This document shows, one piece after another, positions 8,572 to 16,465 of a DNA stretch of 51,503 nt. Source of the DNA: Muribaculaceae bacterium (GTDB taxonomy: Bacteria; Bacteroidota; Bacteroidia; Bacteroidales; Muribaculaceae); assembly GCA_017621055.1 (NCBI GenBank), contig JAGATX010000020.1:1-51503 (forward strand). Direction: 5' to 3'. Every line of letters starts with the position of its first letter. The stretch's first letter is position 1. A model generated the notes under the pieces. It did no database searches. It had not been told where the DNA came from and saw only the letters and a list, made by a program, of their open reading frames with translations. The position numbers and the translations under genes are program-made.

Positions 8572-9284
8572 AGAAAATCTTTCTTCTGACCGTGCTGCTC
8601 GCAGGCATCGTCACCGCAGTTGTCGGCATCCCCGTTACTGCCGTCGCCCAGCCGGCAAATACCTCTGCTGTCGCTACGCCTTCCGTGCGTGCAGTTACCG
8701 ATGAGCCGGTGGACTATTTCAAGTGGGTGGACAATATGGAGCGACGCCTGCGAAGCCACCCCGACACCGAAATGCCGCAGAGCGTGGCCTTTATCCTTGC
8801 CGGCTTCATGTTTGCAGGTCTGGGAACGGGCATATGGTATCTTTTCGGTCGCGGACGCTGCGAGGAATTCTTCGATGATCTTGCCGGCCACTATGTTGCC
8901 GGCGGCAACTGGTTCCGCTTTCTGCGCCCCATGGGTCTGTTCATGGTCATAGCCTTTTGGGGCAACCTGACCGGCAATATATGGGTGGGAGTGGCCGGAG
9001 GAGGAGCCTACGAGGCCGTGATTCTCGCTTTCCGCGCGCATCGCTACGGCAGTTTTCGCGCCGCCGCCGTCGAGGCGCTGTTCCTTGGGCTGATGTGCGT
9101 TGCTTTTTTCGGCCTGATGGCTCTCTTTATCGTGTTCTTCTTTTTGGCCGCAGGCGCCACTCGCAGAAATACGTCATCGGGCAAGCGATATGCCGAATGT
9201 AAGGACTGCAAGCACTATGTGTGGCAGTCGACGGTGTGCGAGCGCGGTTACCGCCAGGACGGCACCTGCTCAGAATTCGAATAA
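8568..9284 (+). CDS. Uncharacterised membrane protein with C-terminal Cys cluster
   Basis: 238 aa, not recognised. An N-terminal signal or anchor (about 1-28) is followed by a Pro/Ala-rich linker, then three hydrophobic segments (about 73-95, 122-145 and 168-200). The C-terminal tail has CKDCKHY, then CERGY and CSEF: four Cys with a CxxC pair, suggesting a small metal-binding or disulfide knuckle. The start overlaps the CDF stop in an ATGA, so it is translationally coupled to a metal exporter. A role in metal handling is only an inference from that. No paralogue is in the window. Confidence 0.75.
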   Translation: MKKIFLLTVLLAGIVTAVVGIPVTAVAQPANTSAVATPSVRAVTDEPVDYFKWVDNMERRLRSHPDTEMPQSVAFILAGFMFAGLGTGIWYLFGRGRCEEFFDDLAGHYVAGGNWFRFLRPMGLFMVIAFWGNLTGNIWVGVAGGGAYEAVILAFRAHRYGSFRAAAVEALFLGLMCVAFFGLMALFIVFFFLAAGATRRNTSSGKRYAECKDCKHYVWQSTVCERGYRQDGTCSEFE

Positions 9285-9353
9285 GACCGTCAGCCTACAC
9301 TTGCCGACGTGATATCACTCTTGGGGATACGGCTGCCTGCCTACAATTAATTT

Positions 9354-10811
9354 TCAATGAGCGGTGGCGGATGGTGCTTCCATCAGTGCGTCGGGAGGTG
9401 CTATGAGGTATAGGCGCGTGCGTGCACGCGTCACGGCGGTATAAAGCCAGCGATAGAGGGTCAGGCCGAGGGCGTCGGCGGGGATGTATGCGAGGTCGAC
9501 GAACACATTGGTCCACTGTCCGCCCTGGGCCTTGTGACAGGTCACGGCATATCCGTATTTCACCTGCAGGGCGTTCCAGTACGGGTCAGTGGCGAGTGCG
9601 CCGAGGCGTTCGGAAGGCGGTGTTGCGCCAAAGCGCCCGTCGTCGTTGAGGATGCCGTTGTAGAGGGCTATCCACTGTTGTTGGCCCATGGCGGCTTCAC
9701 CGGAAGCGAGGGTGTCCAGGATGATTTTAATGTCGAAAGGCTCGGCATCGCCAAGACGGAGCGAAACATCGGCAAAACGGAGGCCGTAACGCACCTCGGT
9801 GCCGTATACGCGCTCCACCATGACCATATCGCCATTGGCGATGAAATCCACACCGGCAGTCTTGCGGCGGAAATAGTGGTTTTTGGCAACGATTAGCAAG
9901 TCCTCGCGCGAGATCTCCTCCTCGCGGTATAGCACCTGCGCACGGATGGAGGCGTTGTAGTCGGCGGCTCGCCGGTTGCTGCGGGTGATGAGGATGGTGT
10001 TTTCTATCCCGTCGCGCGCGTAGGTATCGGCAAGGATTTCCGGGAGGTCGGAGGGGTCTACGACGGCGACATCATGGAGGGGCGCTCGCAGGCGCGGCAG
10101 TGGCACATCGGCCTCGTCGCCGGAAGCCTTGCACGCCGCCATGGTCCGGCGCAGGCGTGTGGCGTTGAACAGAATGCCGGAGTCGGTGGCCTGGCGTGCC
10201 GTTGCCGTCAGGGTAGCGGCTGACACCCTCAGACCGAGGCGACGAAGCACCTCGGGCTCCATGGCGGGGCTGCGCTCGGCGCCCACGGGCGGCAGCTGGG
10301 CAGTGTCGCCCAGCAATATGAGGCGGCAGTCGGTACCGGTGAAGACATACTGCACAAGGTCGTGGAGGAGGCTGTTGCCGTGTTCGTCGGCGGTGCCTAT
10401 CATCGAGGCTTCGTCCACGATGAACACGGCATTGCGCTCGCGGTTTTCGGCGGGCGCGGGCGGTGCGTAACCGGCGGCGCCGCCGGCGCCGAAACTATGG
10501 CGGTAGATGCGGCGGTGGATGGTAGCGGCGGCATGACCGCGCGAATTTGCCGAGAACACCTTTGCGGCGCGGCCTGTCGGCGCCAGCAGGATGGCCTTTC
10601 GGCCGGAGGCTTCCAGCGCGCCTACCAGGGCGCCCGTGAGCGAGGTCTTGCCTGTGCCGGCATAGCCGTTGACGATGAATGCAGGGTCGGGCGAGGACGA
10701 GAACACGAAGCGGGCGAGGGCGTCGACGAGGGCGCTTTGCTGGCTGTTGGGCACGTAGGGCAGACGAGACTTGATTTCAAGGGCAAAGCGCCCGGCGGCG
10801 TCATCGGTCAT
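9354..10811 (-). CDS. RecD-like ATP-dependent DNA helicase
   Basis: 485 aa. Superfamily 1B helicase motifs in order: Walker A GYAGTGKTS (49-57), motif Ia LLAPTGRAAKV (about 75-85), Walker B FIVDEAS (130-136), motif III GDTAQLPPVG (168-177), motif V/VI region TCHKAQGGQW and YTAVTRAR near the C-terminus. It is shorter than RecD2 (about 700-800 aa) and lacks the long N-terminal region, matching the compact RecD-like/Pif1-related proteins common in Bacteroidales. It likely unwinds DNA 5' to 3' in repair. It starts 10 bases after the SIMPL gene stop on the same strand. Confidence 0.88.
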   Translation of the reverse strand: MTDDAAGRFALEIKSRLPYVPNSQQSALVDALARFVFSSSPDPAFIVNGYAGTGKTSLTGALVGALEASGRKAILLAPTGRAAKVFSANSRGHAAATIHRRIYRHSFGAGGAAGYAPPAPAENRERNAVFIVDEASMIGTADEHGNSLLHDLVQYVFTGTDCRLILLGDTAQLPPVGAERSPAMEPEVLRRLGLRVSAATLTATARQATDSGILFNATRLRRTMAACKASGDEADVPLPRLRAPLHDVAVVDPSDLPEILADTYARDGIENTILITRSNRRAADYNASIRAQVLYREEEISREDLLIVAKNHYFRRKTAGVDFIANGDMVMVERVYGTEVRYGLRFADVSLRLGDAEPFDIKIILDTLASGEAAMGQQQWIALYNGILNDDGRFGATPPSERLGALATDPYWNALQVKYGYAVTCHKAQGGQWTNVFVDLAYIPADALGLTLYRWLYTAVTRARTRLYLIAPPDALMEAPSATAH

Positions 10812-10821
10812 GCGGCGGTTA

Positions 10822-11526
10822 TCAGTCCTGCAGATAGTAGGTTATGCTGGTTACCACGCGAACGGTCTTGATATAGGGCGTGTACTGGTCGCGGTCGTTG
10901 ATGCTGAACTGGCCCTGCGAGGCTGTCTTGATCTTGCCGAGCTCGCTGTGGGAGTCGTCGGCAAATTTGTCGGCGGCCTGGCGTGCGTTTGCCGTAGCCT
11001 CGGCAATCATCTCGGGCTTGATGTCGTTGAGAGCCGTGTATTCGTAGATGGTGGGGTAGTTATAGTCGCCGGCCACCACGGCAATGCCCCGACGCATGAG
11101 CGATGTGGTCTGGGTGATGAGCGAGCGCACACGCTCGACATTTGCCGAGGTTACGACCACCACGTTGGTAATCTGGTAGCGGTAGGGCGTGTTGTTGGAG
11201 CTGTAACGCTCGGCGGCATTGTCGTATACCTGCGGCGCAGGCACGCTGATTTCGGCGTCGGTAATACCATTCTGATGCAGGAATTCCACTATTGCGGTGT
11301 TGTTCTGTTCCACCTTGGAGTACAGGGCCTGCAGGTCGTTGCCCACTTCCTTTGTGACGATTGGCCATGTCACTTTGTTTGCCTCCACCTCTTTCTCGCA
11401 GAGGCCGCGCACGGTGACCACGCGGTCGCGGTTGGAGAAATTGTCGATGCCGCCCTTGATGGCGAAACCGAGGATGATGATGCCGATGGCTATAAGGGCG
11501 GCGGCTATGATATTCGATTTGTTCAT
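10822..11526 (-). CDS. SIMPL (DUF541) domain protein
   Basis: 234 aa. One N-terminal membrane anchor (IIAAALIAIGIIILGFAI) is followed by RVVTVRGLCEKEVEANKVTWP and a second half with NVVVVTSANVERVRSLI, the conserved layout of SIMPL/YggE-like proteins. In other bacteria these are periplasmic, form oligomers and affect oxidative stress or envelope phenotypes; the molecular role is not settled. It probably faces the periplasm. It sits between the FKBP cluster terminator and the helicase gene. No separate promoter is seen in the 15 bases after the terminator, so expression may come by read-through or from a promoter I do not recognise. Confidence 0.85.
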   Translation of the reverse strand: MNKSNIIAAALIAIGIIILGFAIKGGIDNFSNRDRVVTVRGLCEKEVEANKVTWPIVTKEVGNDLQALYSKVEQNNTAIVEFLHQNGITDAEISVPAPQVYDNAAERYSSNNTPYRYQITNVVVVTSANVERVRSLITQTTSLMRRGIAVVAGDYNYPTIYEYTALNDIKPEMIAEATANARQAADKFADDSHSELGKIKTASQGQFSINDRDQYTPYIKTVRVVTSITYYLQD

Positions 11527-11541
11527 GATGATGAGACGGTG

Positions 11542-11573
11542 AAAAACGGAGGCGGCCGTTGCCGGCCGCCTCC
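11542..11573 (-). terminator. Terminator after the FKBP cluster
   Basis: A perfect 11-bp stem (11563-11573 with 11548-11558) and a 4-base loop, followed on the minus strand by GTTTTT. It lies between the lipoprotein FKBP and the SIMPL gene. Confidence 0.85.
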
Positions 11574-11600
11574 ATTAAAATTTTTGTTATGCCGGTGGTG

Positions 11601-12452
11601 TTATTGAGCTGCGGGAGCTGCTGCGGGGTCGATGTCCACGAGGTCGATGTCGAATATCAGAGTCTCGTTAGGTTCGATACCGCCCTGCGGATTGCCCTGC
11701 GGGCCGTATCCGAGCTGACCGGGGATGTAGAGACGGATTTTGCCGCCCTTGCCGATGAGTTGCAGACCTTCGGTGAAACCGGGTATCACCTGCTGGAGGC
11801 TGAAATCCACGGTGTTGTCGCCCGACGTATCGAATACGGTGCCGTTGGTGTGGTAGCCGGTGTATTTCACGCGTACGGTGGATGTTGCGGCGGGTTTGGC
11901 GTTTTCGTCGCCGGCGTTCTCTATTTTATAGCTCAGACCGCTGGCGGTGGTGGCAACGGCAGGGTCGGCAGCTTTGACGGAGTCCACATATGCTGCTCCC
12001 TGGTCGGCGACGGCGCGGCTCATGCGGTCGCGGGCGTTCATAAGCTGTCCGCGGAAGGCGTCGCGTGTCTTGCTGAGCACGTCGAAGTTCACGCTGTCCA
12101 TCATGAAGTACTCGCGGAAGTTGGAGATAACCAGGTCGCGGTTCAGGGTTCCGAAGCCGGCCTGCTCGGCTTCCTGCATGCTGGTGAGCAGGCTGATGGC
12201 CATCTGTGCGCCGGCGGCGGCAGCGGCGGAGTCACACTGCGAGAGCGTGCGGGCAAAAGCGTCCATGTACATGCGCTTCTGCTCCGGGGTGTACGACGAG
12301 GCGCGGTAGGCGGCATTGGCGCCTTCCATCTGGCCATAGACTATCGAAAGGGAGTCGTTGGAGTTCTCGTTAGCCGGTGTGCTCTGTTTGTCGGAGCACG
12401 AGGCGCCGATAACGAGCAGGGCTGCGGCGGCGCCAAGGAGAAGTTTTTTCAT
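11601..12452 (-). CDS. FKBP-type peptidyl-prolyl isomerase lipoprotein
   Basis: 283 aa. The N-terminus has a lipobox (VIGASCSD, Cys19), so it is exported and lipidated. An alpha-helical dimerisation-type region (about 35-160, with SLSIVYGQMEG) precedes a C-terminal FKBP domain (about 170-275) containing VRVKYTGYHTNGTVFDTS, VIPGFTEGLQLIGKGG and LGYGPQG. This Mip/FkpA-like design catalyses proline isomerisation and assists folding in the periplasm or at the cell surface. It is the last of three FKBP genes in tandem; 46 bases separate it from the second. The three share domain layout but differ in targeting. Confidence 0.92.
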   Translation of the reverse strand: MKKLLLGAAAALLVIGASCSDKQSTPANENSNDSLSIVYGQMEGANAAYRASSYTPEQKRMYMDAFARTLSQCDSAAAAAGAQMAISLLTSMQEAEQAGFGTLNRDLVISNFREYFMMDSVNFDVLSKTRDAFRGQLMNARDRMSRAVADQGAAYVDSVKAADPAVATTASGLSYKIENAGDENAKPAATSTVRVKYTGYHTNGTVFDTSGDNTVDFSLQQVIPGFTEGLQLIGKGGKIRLYIPGQLGYGPQGNPQGGIEPNETLIFDIDLVDIDPAAAPAAQ

Positions 12453-12498
12453 TGCTGAAATTTTGTTTATCGTTTATCTATTGTATTTTGTTTATCTT

Positions 12499-13200
12499 TT
12501 ATCGGGCGGCGGGTGCCGGGGCGGCGGGTTTCACTTCGATGAGTTCGACGGTGAATTCCAGGGGCGAGTTTGGCGGAATGACATCGCCGGCACCGCGCTG
12601 GCCGTAACCCAGCGCCGACGGCATGGTGAGCACATAGCGTCCGCCGGCCTTCATCTGCTGCAGGCCTTCGGTCATGCCGGCCACCATGCCGGCCACGGGG
12701 CCGGTGAGGGGTTCGCCGTTGGTGCTGTCGTCGAAGACGGTGCCGTCGGCGAGCTTGCCGATGTAGTGGAATACCACGGTATCGGTGGCGGCGGGGGTGG
12801 CGCCTGTGCCTTCGCGCAAGGTCTCTATTATCAGACCCGAGGGCAGCGTGCGGGCGCCCTCACGGGCGGCAGCGGCAGCAAGAAAGGCATTCTCGCGGGC
12901 CGCGGCGGCGCGCTCCACGGCGTCGGCCAGCGTCATGGCGGCGGCGCGGTGCGCCTCGTTGCTGTACGGCTGACCCAGACGGGCGACAACCATATCGACC
13001 ACTGTCGCCGAATCGACGTCCACGCCCATGGCGTGCAGCTGGCTGAACATCTGCGACATGCCGGCCTGGAAGTTGGACACAATCATTGTTGCTGCCGCCT
13101 CGGTGAGGCTGTCCGGTGCAGCAGCGGCGGGCGCCGCAGAAGCACCCCACATGGCGGCGGGAGCCAGGGCTGCCAGTGCCAATATCATTTTCTTTTTCAT
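12499..13200 (-). CDS. Periplasmic FKBP-type peptidyl-prolyl isomerase
   Basis: 233 aa. Start chosen at ATG 13200 (MKKKMILALAALAPAAMWG), which begins a clear signal peptide and overlaps the upstream gene stop by 4 bases; the longer frame to 13317 runs inside that gene. After an Ala-rich signal region there is no lipobox Cys. A helical region (about 35-110) is followed by an FKBP domain with VVFHYIGKLADGTVFDDS, MVAGMTEGLQQMKAGG and LGYGQRGAGDVIPPNSPLEF. It is likely a soluble periplasmic folding helper. Middle gene of the FKBP trio. Confidence 0.92.
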   Translation of the reverse strand: MKKKMILALAALAPAAMWGASAAPAAAAPDSLTEAAATMIVSNFQAGMSQMFSQLHAMGVDVDSATVVDMVVARLGQPYSNEAHRAAAMTLADAVERAAAARENAFLAAAAAREGARTLPSGLIIETLREGTGATPAATDTVVFHYIGKLADGTVFDDSTNGEPLTGPVAGMVAGMTEGLQQMKAGGRYVLTMPSALGYGQRGAGDVIPPNSPLEFTVELIEVKPAAPAPAAR

Positions 13201-13826
13201 CCGCGCGATATTACTTTTATGAGCTGAACATCGAAAATCAGCGTCTGGTTGGGACCGATCAGGCCGCCGGCACCCTGAGGACCGTATGCCAGGGCCGACG
13301 GTATGAACAGACGCCATTTGGCGCCCTCCTTCATGAGCTGCAGGGCCTCAACCCATCCGGGGATAACCTGAGTGACACCGAAGGTTGCGGGTTCGCCGCG
13401 CTCCTCGCTGCTGTCGAACACGGTGCCGTCGATGAGTTTGCCGGTGTAGTGCACCGTCACCATATCGCCGGGTTTGGGGCTTGCGCCGCTGCCTTCCTCC
13501 AGGACTTCATACTGCAGTCCGCTGGAGGTGGTCTTTATTTCAACACGTTTGCCGTTTTCGGCGAGGAACTGCTCACCGGCAGCGGCGTTGACCTCGGCCA
13601 TCTTTGCCGATTCGGCCTGCTGGCGCTCGCTCAACGACTGGAAATATTTCTGAACCTCTTCCTTAGCCTCTTCGGCGGTCATTTTGGCGGGCTGTCCGTA
13701 GAAAATGGCGCCGACAGCGTCGGCAAAGTCCTGAACATCGATTTTATCGATTCCCGACGCACGGAAATTATAGCCCATGCTCACGCCAAGGGCATAGCTG
13801 AAGCGGTCTAATTCTTTTTTGTCCAT
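13197..13826 (-). CDS. Cytoplasmic FKBP-type peptidyl-prolyl isomerase
   Basis: 209 aa with no signal peptide (MDKKELDRFSYALGVSMGYN). The N-terminal helical part (about 1-95) is Mip/FKBP22-like and probably dimerises. The C-terminal FKBP domain shows VTVHYTGKLIDGTVFDSS, VIPGWVEALQLMKEGA and LAYGPQGAGGLIGPN, the usual active-site framework. This is the first gene of the cluster; its stop overlaps the next start (TCAT at 13197-13200). Lack of an export signal suggests it works in the cytoplasm, unlike its two neighbours. Confidence 0.92.
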   Translation of the reverse strand: MDKKELDRFSYALGVSMGYNFRASGIDKIDVQDFADAVGAIFYGQPAKMTAEEAKEEVQKYFQSLSERQQAESAKMAEVNAAAGEQFLAENGKRVEIKTTSSGLQYEVLEEGSGASPKPGDMVTVHYTGKLIDGTVFDSSEERGEPATFGVTQVIPGWVEALQLMKEGAKWRLFIPSALAYGPQGAGGLIGPNQTLIFDVQLIKVISRG

Positions 13827-13848
13827 TTTTGGTTAAATTTTTTCGTTG

Positions 13849-13856
13849 CAAAGTTA
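13849..13856 (-). promoter_or_regulatory. -7 element of the FKBP cluster
   Basis: TAACTTTG on the minus strand, about 22 bases upstream of the first FKBP start. No TTG was found at the usual 19-21 base spacing. Confidence 0.6.
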
Positions 13857-13939
13857 AACATTTTATTCCACAACACCATAATAAAACGCGCAAAACCGCC
13901 GCATGGTTCTTTTCGCCGCCTTTTTGCCATCAACACGTC

Positions 13940-13973
13940 AAAAAAGACTGCCGTCATGCTTCTGTGCAGTCTT
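13940..13973 (-). terminator. Terminator downstream of the DUF3781 gene
   Basis: AAGACTGC at 13973-13966 (minus strand) pairs with GCAGTCTT at 13951-13944 across a 14-base loop, and six T follow the stem. It lies about 55 bases after the DUF3781 stop. Confidence 0.65.
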
Positions 13974-14009
13974 CCGCGGAGCGTGCAAGTTAAGGTTTGT
14001 CATCAGTCC

Positions 14010-14055
14010 GGCGTATTTTATGTGCGGTTATAGGCGTATTTTATGTGCGGTTATA
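14010..14055. repeat. Perfect 23-bp tandem duplication at the 3' end of the DUF3781 gene
   Basis: Two adjacent identical copies (14010-14032 and 14033-14055) of a unit that begins GGCGTATTTTATG and ends CGGTTATA. The stop codon of the DUF3781 gene lies within the array. The unit length is not a multiple of three. Confidence 0.95.
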
Positions 14056-14303
14056 ATTGTACATGAACTTGAATTTACAGTAATCCGAATATGACCGGCA
14101 GTAACATACCAGTTTTTACCTTTACGCTCGAAAGAAGCAAAATCTTCAAGAATAGAACAACGGCAGAAATGAACAGGGTCGGTATGCGGCGGTAGTCCCA
14201 GATTTCGTCTGACGCGCTCTTCTCCATAAAGTGTTGTATGTAAGTCCTTAATGCTGAAAGGATAATCGCGAGCCATTATCCCCGGTTGTTTGATTTCATC
14301 CAT
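14028..14303 (-). CDS. DUF3781 family protein
   Basis: 91 aa. The motifs IKDLHTTLYGEERVRRNLGL and GKNWYVTAGHIRITVNSSSCTIITAH fit my memory of DUF3781, a small family of unknown function found scattered in gut Firmicutes and Bacteroidota. No signal peptide or membrane segment. The extreme C-terminus (ITAHKIRL) is encoded by the 23-bp duplicated unit, so the last residues may differ from those of relatives. The gene lies alone in an AT-rich stretch, with its own possible promoter about 180 bases upstream and a terminator downstream. This suggests acquisition by transfer. Confidence 0.7.
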   Translation of the reverse strand: MDEIKQPGIMARDYPFSIKDLHTTLYGEERVRRNLGLPPHTDPVHFCRCSILEDFASFERKGKNWYVTAGHIRITVNSSSCTIITAHKIRL

Positions 14304-14479
14304 AAATTATTTCATCAATAAATTAAAGCACCGCCTTGGACAATGTCCGTCAGCCAAGAGGGAAAATCATCGATAATGAGAGGAAGGAAAAGTACGGAAG
14401 AAAATTTTTTAACATCATCGGAGAATTTGCATTAGCTATCAACTCGACTGTGCCGGGAGCTAAAGGCTCTTAGCTATTG

Positions 14480-14487
14480 CAAATGTA
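14480..14487 (-). promoter_or_regulatory. Possible promoter of the DUF3781 gene
   Basis: TACATTTG on the minus strand matches TAnnTTTG. No TTG at the expected spacing. The leader would be about 170 bases. Confidence 0.35.
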
Positions 14488-14670
14488 GCGATTATTTTCG
14501 AGATCTGGATTATCTGAAGTAACGTTAATTAGACATAGGAGTAAAAATACAGCCATGAAGCGGGCTCCATCATCTCTCTTCCGGAACCCCACTGTCGCAG
14601 AATTTATGAAGAAGTAAATGCGGTTTTGCGAGAATTTGGAGGCAGGCTGGGGAAATTCGGGAATTTTGAT

Positions 14671-14678
14671 TAACTTTG
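14671..14678 (+). promoter_or_regulatory. -7 element of the fumarase gene
   Basis: TAACTTTG, 32 bases upstream of the ATG at 14711. No clear -33 TTG. Confidence 0.6.
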
Positions 14679-14710
14679 CGGAAACAAACACACTTTCGTA
14701 CGTCAACACT

Positions 14711-16357
14711 ATGGCAACAAAACCGTTTCACTATCAGGAAATGTTTCCTCTCGGTCCCGATACGACCGAATACTACCACCTTACAAGCGATTACGTCCAT
14801 ACCGAAACCTGGGGCGGCCACGAGTTTCTTGTGGTCGATCCGGAGGCACTGACGGTGCTCACGCGCCAGGCCACACACGACAATGCCTTCATGCTCCGGC
14901 GCGAGCACAATATGATGGTTGCCAAGATCCTGGCCGACCCCGAAGCCAGCGACAACGACCGCTTCGTTGCTCTGACGATGCTCCGCAACGCAGAGGTCGC
15001 CGCCAAGGGCGCTCTGCCGTTCTGCCAGGATACGGGCACTGCCATATGTCATGCCGAGAAGGGACAGCTTGTGTTCACGGGCTGCAACGACGAGGAGCGC
15101 ATTTCCAAGGGCGTTTACCTCACATATACCACCGACAACCTGCGCTACAGCCAGAATGCGCCGCTCACCATGTACGACGAGGTGAACACGGGCTGCAACC
15201 TGCCGGCACAGATAGATATCCACGCCACCGAAGGCGACGAATACCACTTCCTCTTCGTCGCCAAGGGCGGCGGCAGTGCAAACAAGACATACCTCTATCA
15301 GGAGACCAAGGCCACCATCAACCCCAAGACGCTGCTGCCCTTCCTCATCGATAAGATGCGCACGCTTGGCACGGCCGCCTGTCCTCCCTACCATATAGCC
15401 TTCGTCATCGGCGGCACATCGGCCGAGAAAAACCTCGAAGTGGTCAAAAAGGCCTCCGTGAAGTACTACGACAGCCTGCCAACCCACGGCAATGAGTACG
15501 GCCACGCCTTCCGCGACCTCGAGCTGGAGGCACAGCTCAAGAAGGCATCGGAAGAACTGGGTCTTGGCGCACAGTTCGGAGGCAAATACTATGCCCACGA
15601 TATCCGCGTGATCCGTCTGCCGCGCCACGGCGCCTCCTGCCCCATAGGCATGGGCGTGAGCTGCTCGGCCGACCGCAACGTCAAGGCGAAAATCAACCGC
15701 GAGGGTCTGTGGATTGAAAAACTCGACGCCAATCCCGGCGAGCTCATCCCCGAAGAATACCGCAAGGCCGGCGAGGGTACAGTCGTGAAAATCGACCTCA
15801 ACCGTCCCATGCCCGAAATACTGGCCGAACTCACCAAATATCCGGTATCGACACGCCTGTCGCTCAGCGGCACCATTATCGTTGGCCGCGATATAGCCCA
15901 CGCCAAAATCAAAGAGCGCCTCGACAAGGGCGAGCCAATGCCCCAGTACCTCAAGGACCATCCAATCTACTATGCCGGCCCCGCCAAGACGCCGGCAGGT
16001 ATGCCTTCCGGCTCGTTCGGCCCCACCACGGCCGGACGAATGGACAGCTACGTGGACCAGTTCCAGGATGCCGGCGGCTCGATGGTGATGATTGCAAAGG
16101 GCAACCGCAGCAAGGCCGTTACCGACGCCTGCAAGAAACACGGAGGTTTCTATCTGGGCAGCATAGGCGGCCCTGCTGCCATACTGGCGCAGAACTCCAT
16201 CAAGAGCGTTGAGCTTCTGGAGTATCCCGAACTGGGCATGGAAGCAATATGGAAGATAGAAGTGGAGGACTTCCCCGCCTTTATCCTCGTGGACGACAAG
16301 GGCAACGATTTCTTCACCCAGATCAACGAAAAGTGCAAAATTTGCGGTCTGAAGTAA
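14711..16357 (+). CDS. Class I (iron-sulfur) fumarate hydratase
   Basis: 548 aa, the same length as E. coli FumA/FumB. The start at ATG 14711 is preferred over the upstream extension because the promoter lies between. It interconverts fumarate and malate in the reductive branch used by Bacteroidales to make succinate. Cys105 in [11 protein letters not shown] is the first cluster ligand; [18 protein letters not shown] and the C-terminal half with GPTTAGRMD and [13 protein letters not shown] complete the class I signature. The 4Fe-4S cluster makes the enzyme oxygen-sensitive, in keeping with an anaerobe. Single-gene unit with its own promoter. Confidence 0.96.
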   Translation: MATKPFHYQEMFPLGPDTTEYYHLTSDYVHTETWGGHEFLVVDPEALTVLTRQATHDNAFMLRREHNMMVAKILADPEASDNDRFVALTMLRNAEVAAKGALPFCQDTGTAICHAEKGQLVFTGCNDEERISKGVYLTYTTDNLRYSQNAPLTMYDEVNTGCNLPAQIDIHATEGDEYHFLFVAKGGGSANKTYLYQETKATINPKTLLPFLIDKMRTLGTAACPPYHIAFVIGGTSAEKNLEVVKKASVKYYDSLPTHGNEYGHAFRDLELEAQLKKASEELGLGAQFGGKYYAHDIRVIRLPRHGASCPIGMGVSCSADRNVKAKINREGLWIEKLDANPGELIPEEYRKAGEGTVVKIDLNRPMPEILAELTKYPVSTRLSLSGTIIVGRDIAHAKIKERLDKGEPMPQYLKDHPIYYAGPAKTPAGMPSGSFGPTTAGRMDSYVDQFQDAGGSMVMIAKGNRSKAVTDACKKHGGFYLGSIGGPAAILAQNSIKSVELLEYPELGMEAIWKIEVEDFPAFILVDDKGNDFFTQINEKCKICGLK

Positions 16358-16397
16358 ACCATTAATTCTTCAGAACGTCTATTTATATAGCATGACC

Positions 16398-16436
16398 ACG
16401 ACTCCGCGGCCGTCGCAGCGATGGCGGCGGAGTCGT
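16398..16436 (+). terminator. Long GC-rich hairpin between fumarase and alpha-2-macroglobulin
   Basis: Two 19-base arms (16398-16416 and 16418-16436) pair with two mismatches. No T-run follows, so it may end fumarase transcription inefficiently, protect the 3' end, or act as a regulatory hairpin in the leader of the next gene. Confidence 0.4.
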
Positions 16437-16465
16437 TATCTTCACACAAAACAAACGCGCCGACT

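Larger units (their letters stand above)
14304..14710. other. AT-rich intergenic region before the fumarase gene
   Basis: About 400 bases, less GC-rich than its surroundings. It holds a possible minus-strand -7 box (14480-14487), a small inverted repeat AGCTAA/TTAGCT (14458-14463 and 14470-14475), and an unsupported 20-codon plus-strand frame (14555-14617, MKRAPSSLFRNPTVAEFMKK) with AGGAG 13 bases before its ATG. The fumarase -7 element is at the right end. I recognise no gene remnant. Confidence 0.5.

Noticed and set aside
14570-16141. 523-codon minus-strand open frame opposite fumarase
   Set aside because: Shadow of the fumarase gene; composition rich in Val, Gly and His with no motif.
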